NCBI GenBank assembly: GCA_030064845.1
Contig: JASJEC010000006.1
Coordinates: 1-64,000, forward strand
DNA from: Kiloniellales bacterium
GTDB taxonomy: Bacteria > Pseudomonadota > Alphaproteobacteria > Kiloniellales > JAKSDN01
DNA: 64,000 bases
Direction: 5' to 3'
Part shown: positions 45,628-55,287 of the stretch, piece after piece
Numbering within the stretch: position 1 is the stretch's first letter
Layout of the letters: each line of letters starts with the position of its first letter
Program-made: the position numbers and the translations under genes
Notes under the pieces: generated by a model
Seen by the model: the letters and a program-made list of their open reading frames with translations, nothing else
The model's database searches: none
What the model was told of the DNA's origin: nothing

Positions 45628-46590
45628 ATGCGCCGAAATCGCCGCTCCCCCTGCCCTACCCGGCCACTGACACCCCGCGCGAGCGTCGTGGCGGCGGCCT
45701 TCCTGCTTGCCGCCTGCGCGGCCGGCCCGGAAAAGCAACCGGCAGCACCGGAATCCACGTCCGCCCAAGCCGCGACCGAGCGATACGATTCAGCAATCCA
45801 GGCCCTGATCCGCAAGGCGGAGGACGGCGACGACAAGGCCCAGTACAGGCTGGGCGAGCTCTTCGCGCGCGGCCAGGCGGTGCCGCGGGACGAGCGGGAG
45901 GCCGCCAAGTGGTTCCGCCGGGCGATGGCGCAGGGGCACCCCCGGGCCGGCCGGGACCTAAGCCTGCTGATCATCGAGGGCCGGGTCCGACCCAAGAGCA
46001 AGGCCGAGACCCAGAGGCTGCTGCCGCCGGCGGCCGAAGCCGGCAACGTCGAGGCGCAGTACCGCCTGGCGGTAATCCTGGAGGAGGGCCAGGGCCTCAA
46101 GCGCAACCCCAAGAAGGCGGCTTTCTGGTACGCCAAGGCGGCGATGGCCGGGCTCCCCCAGGCGCAGTACCGCCTCGGCCGACTCTACCTGGAAGGCATC
46201 GGCGTCGAGCAGAGTTTCAAGACCGCGTTGAAATGGTTCCGCAAGGCCGCCAACAAGAACTACGGGCTCGCCGAGAAAGACCTCGGCGTCATGTACAAGA
46301 ACGGCTGGGGTACCGAACAGGACGACGCCAAGGCGGTGTTCTGGCTGCGCCGCGCGGCCGACAAGGGCATGCCTTCGGCCCAGCGGGTTCTGGGCGCCAT
46401 GTATTACTACGGGCACGGCGTCGAGCAGGACTACGTCGAGGCCTACAAGTGGTTCGATCTGGCGGTGATGCGCGGCCACCAGGAGGCGGCGGAGGCCCGC
46501 GAGGGCGTCGCGCGCCGCATGACCGAGGGCCAGATCATCCAGGCCGAGACGCGCGCCCGTGAATGGCTCGCCAAGCAGAAGGGCAGCTGA
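45628..46590 (+). CDS. Sel1-repeat lipoprotein
   Basis: A 320-residue exported protein with a lipobox LLAACAAG (Cys about residue 30), so probably a lipoprotein. Seven or so Sel1/TPR-like repeats follow, such as AQYRLGELFARGQAVPRDER, AQYRLGRLYLEGIGVEQSFK and RVLGAMYYYGHGVEQDYVEA. Sel1 proteins mediate protein-protein contacts in the envelope. The partner is not evident. It converges on the paaK-like gene, 15 bases away. Confidence 0.86.
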   Translation: MRRNRRSPCPTRPLTPRASVVAAAFLLAACAAGPEKQPAAPESTSAQAATERYDSAIQALIRKAEDGDDKAQYRLGELFARGQAVPRDEREAAKWFRRAMAQGHPRAGRDLSLLIIEGRVRPKSKAETQRLLPPAAEAGNVEAQYRLAVILEEGQGLKRNPKKAAFWYAKAAMAGLPQAQYRLGRLYLEGIGVEQSFKTALKWFRKAANKNYGLAEKDLGVMYKNGWGTEQDDAKAVFWLRRAADKGMPSAQRVLGAMYYYGHGVEQDYVEAYKWFDLAVMRGHQEAAEAREGVARRMTEGQIIQAETRAREWLAKQKGS

Positions 46591-46605
46591 TCCCGCGGGA
46601 CCGGC

Positions 46606-47853
46606 TCAGTCGTAGCTGCGCTGGTCGTCGATCACCTTGCCGTCGTTCGGCAGGCTGGCCGGCGCCACCAGACGGATCTCGCCCTTCAGCTTGCAGCTTT
46701 CCTGCAACGAGCGGCCGAGCGCCGCCACCAGCGCGTCGGAACAGTCGCTGGCTTCGCAGAGCAGGGTCATGTGGTCGCTCTCGCCGCGCCGCTCGACGGT
46801 GAGCCGCGCCCGGGCCACCTCGGGGTGCCGCTTGACCACCTCGGCGATCTGCGAGGGGTGGACGAACATGCCCTTGACCTTGGTGGTCTGATCGGCCCGG
46901 CCCATCCAGCCCTTGAGGCGCAGGTTGGTCCGCCCGCAGGCGCCCGTGCCCGGCAGCACGGCGGAGAGGTCGCCGGTGGCGAAGCGGATCAGGGGATAGT
47001 CGGGGTTGAGCGTGGTCACCACGACCTCGCCGACCTCGCCCTCGGCCACCGGATCGCCGGTCCCGGGCCGCACGATCTCAACGATCAGCCCCTCGTCGAC
47101 CACCATGCCGTCGCCGACGGCGCCGTCCGGGCCCAGGGTCTCGTAGGCGATCAGGCCTAGGTCCGCCGTCGCGTAGCACTGCAGGGTGGCGACGCCCCGC
47201 TCGGCGTATTCCTGGCGGAGCGAGGGGAAGAGCGCACCGCCCGAGACCAGGGCGCGCTTGATCGAGTCGCAGTCGAGATCGAGCTCGTTCGCCTTGTCGA
47301 GCAGCACCTTTAGGAAGTCCGGCGTGCCCGTGTAGCCGACCGGCTTGAGGTGCGCGATCGCCTGGACCTGCTGCTCGCTGTTGCCGACGCCGCCGGGCAC
47401 GACGGCGCAGCCGAGCGCCCGCAAGCCCCCGTCGAGCATCCAGCCGCCCGGGGTCAGGTGATAGGCGAAGCAGTTGTGCACCAGGTCGCCGGCCCGGAAG
47501 CCGGCCGCGTGGAGTGCCCGCTCGAGCCGCCAGAAACCGGGGCGCACAGACTCGAACTCGTAGATCGGTCCGGGCGAGGCGAAGATCCGGCTCGGGTCCG
47601 CCGCCGCCAGGCCGCCGAAGGGCGGGGCGCTCGCCTGGCGCTCGACCAGGTCGCCCTTGCGGGTCACCGGGAGGCCGGCCAGGGCCGCGCGATCCTTGAT
47701 GCCGCCCGGCTCCACATCCCCGAGGATCTCGGCGTAGGCCGGCGTCTCGGCCTTGGCGTGGGCGACCTGGGCGGCCAGCGCGACGCCCTCGTCGCGCGCG
47801 CGCAGATCGGGGGTGCGGGTTTCCAGGTCGTCGAAGTGCTCAACCGCGCTCAT
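46606..47853 (-). CDS. phenylacetate-CoA ligase (PaaK) family protein
   Basis: A 415-residue AMP-forming ligase of the PaaK family. Landmarks are HNCFAYHLTPGGWMLDGGLR, CYATADLGLIAYE, YPLIRFATGDLSAVLPG and LKGWMGRADQTTKVKGMFVH. It should activate an aromatic or related carboxylic acid with CoA and ATP. The usual Thr/Ser-Gly P-loop of PaaK (SSGTTG-like) is replaced by FASPGPIYEF, so the nucleotide loop is divergent. It is the last gene of the Liv transporter operon, 118 bases after the LivF-like gene, with a repeat in between. Confidence 0.85.
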   Translation of the reverse strand: MSAVEHFDDLETRTPDLRARDEGVALAAQVAHAKAETPAYAEILGDVEPGGIKDRAALAGLPVTRKGDLVERQASAPPFGGLAAADPSRIFASPGPIYEFESVRPGFWRLERALHAAGFRAGDLVHNCFAYHLTPGGWMLDGGLRALGCAVVPGGVGNSEQQVQAIAHLKPVGYTGTPDFLKVLLDKANELDLDCDSIKRALVSGGALFPSLRQEYAERGVATLQCYATADLGLIAYETLGPDGAVGDGMVVDEGLIVEIVRPGTGDPVAEGEVGEVVVTTLNPDYPLIRFATGDLSAVLPGTGACGRTNLRLKGWMGRADQTTKVKGMFVHPSQIAEVVKRHPEVARARLTVERRGESDHMTLLCEASDCSDALVAALGRSLQESCKLKGEIRLVAPASLPNDGKVIDDQRSYD

Positions 47854-47869
47854 GGCATTCTATCCTCTT

Positions 47870-47946
47870 GTCATGCTTGGACTTGATCCGAACATCCAGG
47901 GTTGCCAGCCGCCCCTGGATTGCCGTGTCGAGCACGGCAATGACAA
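47870..47946. repeat. GTCATGC...GCAATGAC-type intergenic repeat
   Basis: Begins GTCATGCTTGGACTTGATCC and ends CACGGCAATGACAA. It contains CCAGGG/CCCTGG arms and a perfect hairpin TTGCCGTG-TCGAG-CACGGCAA (47920-47940). Elements of this layout are common in alphaproteobacterial genomes. A diverged copy is at 684-757. Confidence 0.7.
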
Positions 47947-47971
47947 CGAGAGAGGCAACTGGGTACAGCGA

Positions 47972-48820
47972 TCAAGCCAGCCAGCGCTTGCGGCGCTTGT
48001 AGTGCTTCACGTCGCGGTAGCTCTTGCGGCCTGTGGTCGAGAGGCCGAGGTAGAACTCCTTGACGTCGGCGTTCTCGCGCAGGGACGCCGCGTCGCCGTC
48101 CATGACCACCCGGCCGTTCTCCAGGATGTAGCCGTACTTGGCGTAGCGCAGCGCGACGTTGGTGTTCTGCTCGGCGAGCAGGATCGAGACCCCCTCCTGC
48201 TCGTTCAGCCGCTTGACGATCTCGAAGATCTCCTCGACCAGCTGCGGGGCGAGGCCCATTGAGGGTTCGTCGAGCAGGATCATGCGCGGGCGGCTCATCA
48301 GGGCGCGGCCGATCGCCGTCATCTGCTGCTCGCCGCCCGAGGTGTAGCCGGCCAGGGAGCTGCGCCGCTCCTTCAGGCGCGGAAAGTAACCGTAGACCAT
48401 CTCGAGATCCTGGTCGATCGCCGCGCGGCCCTCGCTCCGTGTGTAGGCCCCGGTCAGCAGGTTCTCCTCGACGGTCAGGTGCTCAAAACAGTGGCGGCCC
48501 TCCATCACCTGGATGACGCCGCGCTTGACCAGGTCGTTGGGCGTCAGCCGGTCGACCTTCTCTTTCTCGAACTCGATCGACCCCTTGGTGACCTCACCGC
48601 GCTCGGCGCGGAGCAGGTTTGAGATCGCCTTCAGGGTGGTGGTCTTGCCGGCGCCGTTGGCCCCGAGGAGGGCGACCACGCCCCCATCGGGAACCTCGAG
48701 CGATACGCCCTTGAGCACCAGAATGACGTGGTCGTAGATGACCTCGATATTGTTGACGCTCAGGAGCGCAGAGCCGTTGGCGGCACCATTGCTCCGTTCT
48801 GCGGTCGCGCCTGTGGACAT
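47972..48820 (-). CDS. LivF-like ABC transporter ATP-binding protein
   Basis: A 282-residue ATPase of the LivF type. Walker A is LLGANGAGKTTTLKAISNLL, the signature is YTSGGEQQMTAIGRALM and Walker B is MILLDEPSMGLAPQLVEEIF. The basic C-terminal tail (YKRRKRWLA) is longer than in LivF of E. coli. It pairs with the LivG-like ATPase encoded upstream in the same operon. Confidence 0.92.
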   Translation of the reverse strand: MSTGATAERSNGAANGSALLSVNNIEVIYDHVILVLKGVSLEVPDGGVVALLGANGAGKTTTLKAISNLLRAERGEVTKGSIEFEKEKVDRLTPNDLVKRGVIQVMEGRHCFEHLTVEENLLTGAYTRSEGRAAIDQDLEMVYGYFPRLKERRSSLAGYTSGGEQQMTAIGRALMSRPRMILLDEPSMGLAPQLVEEIFEIVKRLNEQEGVSILLAEQNTNVALRYAKYGYILENGRVVMDGDAASLRENADVKEFYLGLSTTGRKSYRDVKHYKRRKRWLA

Positions 48821-48900
48821 CCAGGTTCTCTCCGGCCCGTTGTTCGATGCTGGCGGCGCCGCCCCGGGGGAAAGCGGGACGGCGCCCTCCAGCGAGAGAC

Positions 48901-48964
48901 TAAAGCGGATTTACCGGGTTCGATGGATCGCCCTGGTGAATCCACCGAACCCGGATCTGCTCTA
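48901..48964. repeat. TAGAGC palindromic repeat, copy D (GGGTTTGA-core type)
   Basis: Reads TAAAGCGGATTTACCGGGTT ... GAACCCGGATCTGCTCTA. It lies inside the Liv operon between the binding-protein and LivF genes, and its last three bases (CTA) are the TAG stop of the binding protein. Confidence 0.85.
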
Positions 48965-50272
48965 GGGGCAGCTGCGCGGCGTGATGCCCTTTTCCGCGGC
49001 GTAGGCCGCTGCGGCCGACTCGATCATCGGCCTGAGCAGCCCCTTACGATTGGGCTCGATCCAGTCGGAGACCTTGTTCCAGGCGCTCCCGTCCCACTGC
49101 TGCACGTAGGCACGTCCGGTGCCCTCGTGGTCGGCGCAGGAGACCTGGATCGCCTCCATGAAACCGGTCAGGCCCATATCGGCGAGCCGGGCGGAATCGA
49201 CTTTGAGGTTCTCGAAGCCGTCGCGGATCTGCTCGCCGGTCAGCGGCTTCTTGCCGTGCATGCCCTGCGCCGTCTTGATCGCCTCGACGATGATGGCGGC
49301 GTTCATGACCCCGCGGTTGTAGAGCACTTGGCCGACCTCCTCGCGCGGGCCGGTGCCATTCCCGGCGTCGTGCACCTTGGTCAGGATGTTCTGCAGCGCC
49401 GGATAGTCGGTGCCCGTGCCGTGGAAGTTCAGGGACTTGTAGCCCTTGGCCTGCGCGCCCGCCGGCACGACGTCGGGCTCCGCGCCCGACCACCAGATGC
49501 CGATGAAGCGGTCCATGGGATAGGCCACCGCGGCGGCTTCCTTGATCGCGGTGGAGTTCATCACGCCCCAGCCCCACATGGCGGTCCAGTCGGGGCGGAC
49601 CTGTCGGCCGATCTGCAGCCAGGTGGCCTTCTGCTCCAGGCCCGGGTGGGCGACGGGGAACAGGTGGAGCGAGAAGCCGTGCTTCTCGGAGAGCGCCTCG
49701 AGGGTGGCGATCGGTTCCTTGCCGTAGGCCGAGTCGTGATAGACCAGAGCGATCTTCTTGCCCTTGAGGTTATCGTAGCCGCCCTCGTTCTTGGCGATGT
49801 AGTTGACGATGATGTCGGCGCCGGACCAGTAGGTCGCCGGCAGCGTGAAGACGTAGGGGAAGACCCTTCCGTCGGAACCGGCGGTCCGGCCGTAGCCCAT
49901 GGACAGCACCGGGATCTTGTCCGCGGTCGCGCGATCGATCAGCGCGTAGGTGATGCCGGTCGAGAGCGGTGTGATGGCGGCCGCGCCGGGGCGCTTGAGG
50001 CGCTCGTAGCATTCCACGCCGCGGTCGTTGTTGTAGGCCGTATCGCACTCCTCGTACTCGATCATCACGCCGTTGATGCCGCCGGTGGCGTTGACCATCT
50101 TGATGTAATCCTGGAACCCGTTGGCGAAGGGTATGCCGTTCGGCGCATAGGGACCGGAACGGTACATCAGGCCCGGAATGAACTGCTTGTCCTGCGCGGC
50201 GACAGGCGGGGCCGCCGCCATGAGGAGCGCCGCAGCACCCGCTGCAGCCAAGCCTAGAGCATTGAATCTCAT
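48962..50272 (-). CDS. branched-chain-amino-acid-type ABC transporter substrate-binding protein
   Basis: Periplasmic binding protein of 436 residues (type 1, Leu/Ile/Val-binding family). The signal peptide MRFNALGLAAAGAAALLMAA is cleaved near VAAQ. The mature part includes SGPYAPNGIPFANGFQDYIK, GGINGVMIEYEECDT and KIALVYHDSAYGKEP. The two CoA ligases in the operon suggest that the ligand is an organic or aromatic acid rather than leucine; that is inference. The stop codon is part of repeat D. Confidence 0.9.
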   Translation of the reverse strand: MRFNALGLAAAGAAALLMAAAPPVAAQDKQFIPGLMYRSGPYAPNGIPFANGFQDYIKMVNATGGINGVMIEYEECDTAYNNDRGVECYERLKRPGAAAITPLSTGITYALIDRATADKIPVLSMGYGRTAGSDGRVFPYVFTLPATYWSGADIIVNYIAKNEGGYDNLKGKKIALVYHDSAYGKEPIATLEALSEKHGFSLHLFPVAHPGLEQKATWLQIGRQVRPDWTAMWGWGVMNSTAIKEAAAVAYPMDRFIGIWWSGAEPDVVPAGAQAKGYKSLNFHGTGTDYPALQNILTKVHDAGNGTGPREEVGQVLYNRGVMNAAIIVEAIKTAQGMHGKKPLTGEQIRDGFENLKVDSARLADMGLTGFMEAIQVSCADHEGTGRAYVQQWDGSAWNKVSDWIEPNRKGLLRPMIESAAAAYAAEKGITPRSCP

Positions 50273-50376
50273 TTCAAACTTCCTCCTTGTTCAAGCCGGC
50301 GGATTGTTCCGCCGTTGGTTGTGAACCTATCATTACAGCCTGACGCCGACCAAGCCCCGGCCGCCCGGACCGCACG

Positions 50377-51456
50377 CTAGTAGGGGAACGGCCAAAGCCG
50401 CAGCTTCTCCTTCATGATCTGCCAAAGCCGCGCCAGCCCGTGGGGCTCAACGATCAGGAAGAACACGATCAGCGCGCCGAAGATCATGAACTCGACATGG
50501 GACACCAGGGCGGTCGAAATGGTCGGGTCCACGGCAAGCATCGCGTTGTTCAATAGGATCGGCAGCAGCACGATGAAGGCGGCGCCCAGAAACGATCCCA
50601 GAATCGAACCGAGCCCGCCGATGATGATCATGAACAGCACCTGGAACGAGCGGTTGATTTCGAACGCCAGCGCCTCGACCGAACCGGTATAGACGAAGGC
50701 CCAGAGCGCGCCGGCGATCCCGATGTAGAAGGAGCTGATCGCGAAGGCCAGGAGCTTGGTGTGCAGCGGGCGGATGCCGATGATCTCGGCGGCGATATCC
50801 ATGTCCCGGATCGCCATCCAGGAGCGGCCGACGCGGCTGCGTACCAGGTTCTTGGCGATCAGCGCCAGCAGTCCGACGAAGATCACCAGGAAGAGGTACT
50901 TGGCCTCCGGGGTCGCCTCGTTTCCGGTCAGGAAGATACCGGGCAGGAGCTCGCGCGGCGGCGCCGAGATGACGCCCGACGGGCTGTAGTTCACCCACCA
51001 GGGGAACTTGTTGAAGACCCAGACCAGGAAGAACTGCGCCGCCAGGGTCGCGACCGCCAGGTAGAAGCCCTTGATCCGCAGCGAGGGCAGGCCGAAGACC
51101 ACGCCGACGGCCGCCGTGCCGAGGCCCGACAAGAGGAAGACCAGGACGATGTGGAGGTCGGGGAACCCGGTCGAGAGCTTGTAGGCGAAGAAGGCGCCGC
51201 AGGCCATGAAGCCGCCCGTGCCCAGGGACAGCTGGCCGCAATAGCCGGTCAGCAGGTTGAGCCCGATCGCGGCCATGGAGAAGACCAGGAACGGGATCAT
51301 GATCGTGCTCAGCCAGTACTCGCTGGACATGGTGGGAATGATCAGCAGCGCGACCAGCAGGATGATCGCCACGCCGATGCGGTCCTGCGCGATCGGAAAG
51401 ATCGCCTGATCGGCTTGGTAGCTGGTCTTGAATTGGCCGGCCTCGCGATAGAACAC
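50377..51456 (-). CDS. LivM-like ABC transporter permease
   Basis: A 359-residue permease of the LivM type with about ten hydrophobic stretches. GLNLLTGYCGQLSLGTGGFM, RSRVGRSWMAIRDMDIAAEI and GGLGSILGSFLGAAFIVLLP are conserved LivM segments. The N-terminus (FKTSYQADQAIFPIAQDR) precedes the first membrane helix. It is preceded by livH, 3 bases apart. Confidence 0.92.
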   Translation of the reverse strand: MFYREAGQFKTSYQADQAIFPIAQDRIGVAIILLVALLIIPTMSSEYWLSTIMIPFLVFSMAAIGLNLLTGYCGQLSLGTGGFMACGAFFAYKLSTGFPDLHIVLVFLLSGLGTAAVGVVFGLPSLRIKGFYLAVATLAAQFFLVWVFNKFPWWVNYSPSGVISAPPRELLPGIFLTGNEATPEAKYLFLVIFVGLLALIAKNLVRSRVGRSWMAIRDMDIAAEIIGIRPLHTKLLAFAISSFYIGIAGALWAFVYTGSVEALAFEINRSFQVLFMIIIGGLGSILGSFLGAAFIVLLPILLNNAMLAVDPTISTALVSHVEFMIFGALIVFFLIVEPHGLARLWQIMKEKLRLWPFPY

Positions 51457-51459
51457 GAC

Positions 51460-52473
51460 TCAGACCCTCTCGATGATCTTTTCGCCGAACAGGCCCTGCG
51501 GCCTGAACAGGAGCACCACCAGCGCCAGCATGTAGGCGAACCAGTCCTGGATCGCGCCGCCGATAAAATGACCGAGGAAGATCTCGGCGAGCTGTTCACT
51601 GGCACCGATGATTAGGCCGCCCACGATCGCCCCGGGAATCGAGGTGAAGCCACCGAGGATCAACACCGGCAGGGCCTTGAGCGCGATCAGCGCGAGCGAG
51701 AACTGGACGCCCGCCTTGCCGCCCCACATGATCCCGGCGACCAGCGCGACGATGCCGGCAACCGACCAGACGATGGTCCAGATGACCTTCAGGGGTATGC
51801 CGACCGACAGGGCGGCCTGGTGATCGTCGGCCACGGCCCGCAGCGCGCGCCCGGTCCGCGTGTACTGGAAGAACAGCGCCAGCGCGGCGACCAGGACACC
51901 GCCCGTCAATGCGGCGATCAGGTCGTACTGGTTGACCAGGATGCCGCCCTCGAAAACGTTCTCAAAGACGAAAAGGGGGCTCTTCGGGATCCCGATATCG
52001 AGCACCTTGACGTCGGAGCCCCAGAGCGTCTGTCCGAAGCCGTCGAGAAAATAGAAGATCCCGATGGTCGCCATGAACAGGATGATCTGCTCCTGGTTCA
52101 CCAGCGGCCGGAGGACGACGCGCTCGATCGCGAAGGCGACCAGCACCATGATCGCGGCGGTCAGGAGGAAGGAGAGGGCCCAGTAGAGCCCCATCTCGAT
52201 GAAGCCGACCATGGTGAGCGCCGAGAACAGCACCATCGAGCCCTGGGCGAAGTTGAAGATGCCGGAGGCCTTGAAGATCAACACGAAGCCGAGCGCCACG
52301 AGGGAGTACATCACCCCCTGCAGCAGGCCGGCCAGCAGCACCTCGAAGTAGTAGCCCCAGGTGAAGAAGAAGCTCGGGTCGAGGCCGGCGACGAGCTGGA
52401 GAGCCAGGCCGAGCCCCGCGATCCCGAGCAGGGGCGAGATCATCCAGAGGGTCAGAGTGAGGGGCGCTGCCAT
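51460..52473 (-). CDS. LivH-like ABC transporter permease
   Basis: A 337-residue permease of the LivH type. GLLQGVMYSLVALGFVLIFK, ASGIFNFAQGSMVLFSALTM and GRALRAVADDHQAALSVGIP are hallmark segments, with GGFTSIPGAIVGGLIIGASE near the end. An extra N-terminal hydrophobic segment makes it slightly longer than E. coli LivH. Confidence 0.92.
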   Translation of the reverse strand: MAAPLTLTLWMISPLLGIAGLGLALQLVAGLDPSFFFTWGYYFEVLLAGLLQGVMYSLVALGFVLIFKASGIFNFAQGSMVLFSALTMVGFIEMGLYWALSFLLTAAIMVLVAFAIERVVLRPLVNQEQIILFMATIGIFYFLDGFGQTLWGSDVKVLDIGIPKSPLFVFENVFEGGILVNQYDLIAALTGGVLVAALALFFQYTRTGRALRAVADDHQAALSVGIPLKVIWTIVWSVAGIVALVAGIMWGGKAGVQFSLALIALKALPVLILGGFTSIPGAIVGGLIIGASEQLAEIFLGHFIGGAIQDWFAYMLALVVLLFRPQGLFGEKIIERV

Positions 52474-52483
52474 CGAAACGCCC

Positions 52484-53338
52484 CTAGTGGCTCACGCCGA
52501 GGTAGGCGTCGATCACGGCCTGGTTGCGGCGCACCTCGTCCGGCGTGCCGTCGGCCAGCTTGCGGCCGTAGTCGAGCACCACGACCCGGTCCGAGATATC
52601 CATGACCACGCCCATATCGTGCTCGATCAGGGCGATGGTCGTGCCGAACTCGTCGTTGACGTCGAGGATGAAGCGGCACATGTCCTCCTTCTCCTCGACG
52701 TTCATGCCGGCCATGGGCTCGTCGAGCAGCAAGAGGTCCGGCTCCGCGGCCAGTGCGCGGCCGAGCTCGACCCGCTTCTGCAGGCCGTAGGGCAGGCGGC
52801 CGACCGGGGTCTTGCGGATCTGCTGGATCTCCAGGAAGTCGATGATGTTCTCGACGAAGGCGCGGTTCTCCATTTCCTCCCGCTGGGCCGGCCCGTAGTA
52901 GAGCGCTTGCCAGAGGAAGTTGCGTTTCATCTTGAGCAGGCGCCCGGTCATGATGTTGTCGAGGGTCGACATGCCGCGAAACAGCGCGATGTTCTGAAAG
53001 GTCCGCGCGATGCCCTGCTTGGCGGCCTCGTGGGGGCGCATCTGCTTGCGCGTCGCGCCCTTGAAGGTGATCGAGCCCTGCTGCGGGTGGTAGAAGCCGT
53101 TGATCACGTTCAGCATCGACGACTTGCCGGCGCCGTTCGGGCCGATGATCGCGCGAATCTCGTGCTCCCGAATGTCGAAGCTGACGTCGGAGATCGCCCG
53201 CACGCCGCCGAAGGAGAGGGAGATGTTCTCCACCTCGAGAAGCGTGCCGCCGATTCGCGCCGCCCGCGCCGCCTCGTCGGACGCGCCCGGCCCGGCCGCA
53301 ACCTCCGCCGGCGGCGCCTTGATTAGGGTTTCCGCCAC
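52484..53338 (-). CDS. LivG-like ABC transporter ATP-binding protein
   Basis: A 284-residue ATPase of the LivG type. Walker A is IIGPNGAGKSSMLNVINGFY. The family's signature region is LPYGLQKRVELGRALAAEPD and Walker B is LLLLDEPMAGMNVEEKEDM. The N-terminal 30 residues are a low-complexity extension. It lies 2 bases after the acyl-CoA synthetase gene, so they are co-transcribed. Confidence 0.92.
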   Translation of the reverse strand: MAETLIKAPPAEVAAGPGASDEAARAARIGGTLLEVENISLSFGGVRAISDVSFDIREHEIRAIIGPNGAGKSSMLNVINGFYHPQQGSITFKGATRKQMRPHEAAKQGIARTFQNIALFRGMSTLDNIMTGRLLKMKRNFLWQALYYGPAQREEMENRAFVENIIDFLEIQQIRKTPVGRLPYGLQKRVELGRALAAEPDLLLLDEPMAGMNVEEKEDMCRFILDVNDEFGTTIALIEHDMGVVMDISDRVVVLDYGRKLADGTPDEVRRNQAVIDAYLGVSH

Positions 53339-53340
53339 GC

Positions 53341-55287
53341 TCAGCCCGCCTTCTTCATGGGTTGATAGGTCTCGGCCGACGCGATCGCCAGATCCGCGGC
53401 CAGCTTGCCCTTGCGCCCGTCCTCGAAGGTCACCTCGGACTCGATGAAGGCGTGGTCGTCGCCGCCGTAGAGCCCGTCGATCAGCGGCGCGTAGCGCTCG
53501 GTGACGGTCCGCCGCCGGACCTTGCGGGTCCGGGTCAGCTCGCCGTCGTCGGCGTCGAGCTCCTTGTGCAGGATTAGGAAGCGGCGGATCTGCGAGCCGG
53601 CCAGCTGCGGGTCCTCGGCGAGGTCGCGGTTCACCTGCTCGACGTGGCTCTTGATGATCTCGTAGACCTGTGGGTTGGCCGCCAGCTCCTGGTAGCTGCC
53701 ATAGGCGACGTTGTTGCGCTCCGCCCAGTTGCCCATGGCCTCCAGGTCGATGTTGACGAAGGCCGAGACGTAGTCGCGGCCGCTGCCGAACACCACAGCC
53801 TCGCGGATGTTGGGGAAGAACTTCAGCTTGTTCTCCACGTACTTCGGCGCGAAGAGGCTGCCGTCGTTCAGCTTGCCGACGTCCTTCGCCCGGTCGATGA
53901 TCTTGAGGTGGCCATCTTCCGCGAAGAAGCCGGCGTCGCCGGTGTGGACCCAGCCGTCCGGCGTCTTGGCCTCGGCGGTCGCCTCGGAATTCTTGAAGTA
54001 TTCCTGGAACACGCCCGGCGAGCGGAACAGGACCTCGCCGCTGTCGGCGATGCGGATCTCGACCCCGGGCGCCGGCTTGCCGACGCTATCGGCCCTGATC
54101 TCGCCGTCCGGCTGCATGGTAATGAAGACGCTGGCCTCGGTGCTGCCGTAGAGCTGCTTCAGGTTGATGCCGAGCGAGCGGTAGAACTGGAAGATGTCTG
54201 GACCGATCGCCTCGCCGGCCGTGTAGGCAATTCTGATCCGGCTGAAGCCGAGCGAGTTCTTCAGCGGGCCGTAGATCAAGAGTTCGCCCAGCCCGTAGAG
54301 CAGGCGGTCGCCGAGCGAGACCCGCTGGCCGTCGAGAATCCGCACGCCGACCCGGCGCGCCAGCTTCATGAAGGCGTCGAACAGCCGGCGCTTGACCCAG
54401 CCGGCGTCCTCCATGCGGATCATCACGGTGGTCAGGATGTTCTCGAAGATGCGCGGCGGCGCGAAGAAGTAGGTCGGCCCCAGCTCGTTGAGGTCGTGCA
54501 TCACCGTGGCGCCCGACTCGGGACAGGAGACGCAGAAGCCGGCCCAATAGGCCTGGCCATAGGAGAAGATATGGTCGCCGACCCAGGCCATGGGCAGGTA
54601 GGCGAGCATCTCTTCCTGTTCGGTCAGCCGGTCGAACTCGACCGAGTTCTTCGCGGTCTGGATCACGTTGTCGAAGGTCAGCACCACGCCTTTGGGCTGC
54701 CCCGTCGTCCCGGAAGTATAGAGGATGATCGAGGTGTCGCGGCCCTGGCTCTTGGCGATCTCGGCCTCGAAGAAATCGGGATGGTCCCGGTCGAAGGCCC
54801 GGCCCTTCTCCTGGACCTCCTCGAAGCCGTGCAGAATGTCGCGGGAATAGTGGCGCAGGCCGCGCGCGTCGTCGTAGACGATCTGCTCGAGCCGTGGGCA
54901 GCGCTCCCGGACCTCGAGCAGCTTGTCGACCTGTTCCTGGTCCTCGGCCATGGCGAAGCGGATCTCGGCGTGGTCGAGCACGAAGGCCATCTCGCCGGCC
55001 ACGGAATCCTGATAGATCGGCACCGGCACCGCGCCGATCGACTGCGCCGCCACCATGGTCCAGTAGAGCCGCGGCCGGTTGTCGCCGATCACCGCGATCT
55101 TGTCGCCGCGCTTCAGGCCGTAGGCGGCGAGACCGCAGGCCAGCGCGCGCACCTCGTCGAGCGCCTCGCCCCAGGTCCAGCTCTGCCAGATGCCGAGATT
55201 CTTCTCCCGCACGGCCGTCCGGTCGCCGCGCGCGCGGGCGTTGCGCAGCAGCAGCTTGGGAAAGGTATCGGCGGCCTCGGCGCTCAC
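53341..55287 (-). CDS. long-chain acyl-CoA synthetase-like AMP-binding protein
   Basis: A 648-residue ANL-superfamily ligase. The P-loop is ILYTSGTTGQPKGVVLTFDN; the adenylation motifs are QLYGSTEASVFITMQPDG and DGWVHTGDAGFFAEDGHL, then IIDRAKDVGKLNDG. Length and order fit long-chain acyl-CoA synthetases (FadD15-like). First gene of the operon with livGHM, binding protein, livF and the PaaK-like ligase; it presumably activates the acid that the transporter brings in. The start is a GTG at 55287 with a weak ribosome site. Confidence 0.9.
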   Translation of the reverse strand: MSAEAADTFPKLLLRNARARGDRTAVREKNLGIWQSWTWGEALDEVRALACGLAAYGLKRGDKIAVIGDNRPRLYWTMVAAQSIGAVPVPIYQDSVAGEMAFVLDHAEIRFAMAEDQEQVDKLLEVRERCPRLEQIVYDDARGLRHYSRDILHGFEEVQEKGRAFDRDHPDFFEAEIAKSQGRDTSIILYTSGTTGQPKGVVLTFDNVIQTAKNSVEFDRLTEQEEMLAYLPMAWVGDHIFSYGQAYWAGFCVSCPESGATVMHDLNELGPTYFFAPPRIFENILTTVMIRMEDAGWVKRRLFDAFMKLARRVGVRILDGQRVSLGDRLLYGLGELLIYGPLKNSLGFSRIRIAYTAGEAIGPDIFQFYRSLGINLKQLYGSTEASVFITMQPDGEIRADSVGKPAPGVEIRIADSGEVLFRSPGVFQEYFKNSEATAEAKTPDGWVHTGDAGFFAEDGHLKIIDRAKDVGKLNDGSLFAPKYVENKLKFFPNIREAVVFGSGRDYVSAFVNIDLEAMGNWAERNNVAYGSYQELAANPQVYEIIKSHVEQVNRDLAEDPQLAGSQIRRFLILHKELDADDGELTRTRKVRRRTVTERYAPLIDGLYGGDDHAFIESEVTFEDGRKGKLAADLAIASAETYQPMKKAG

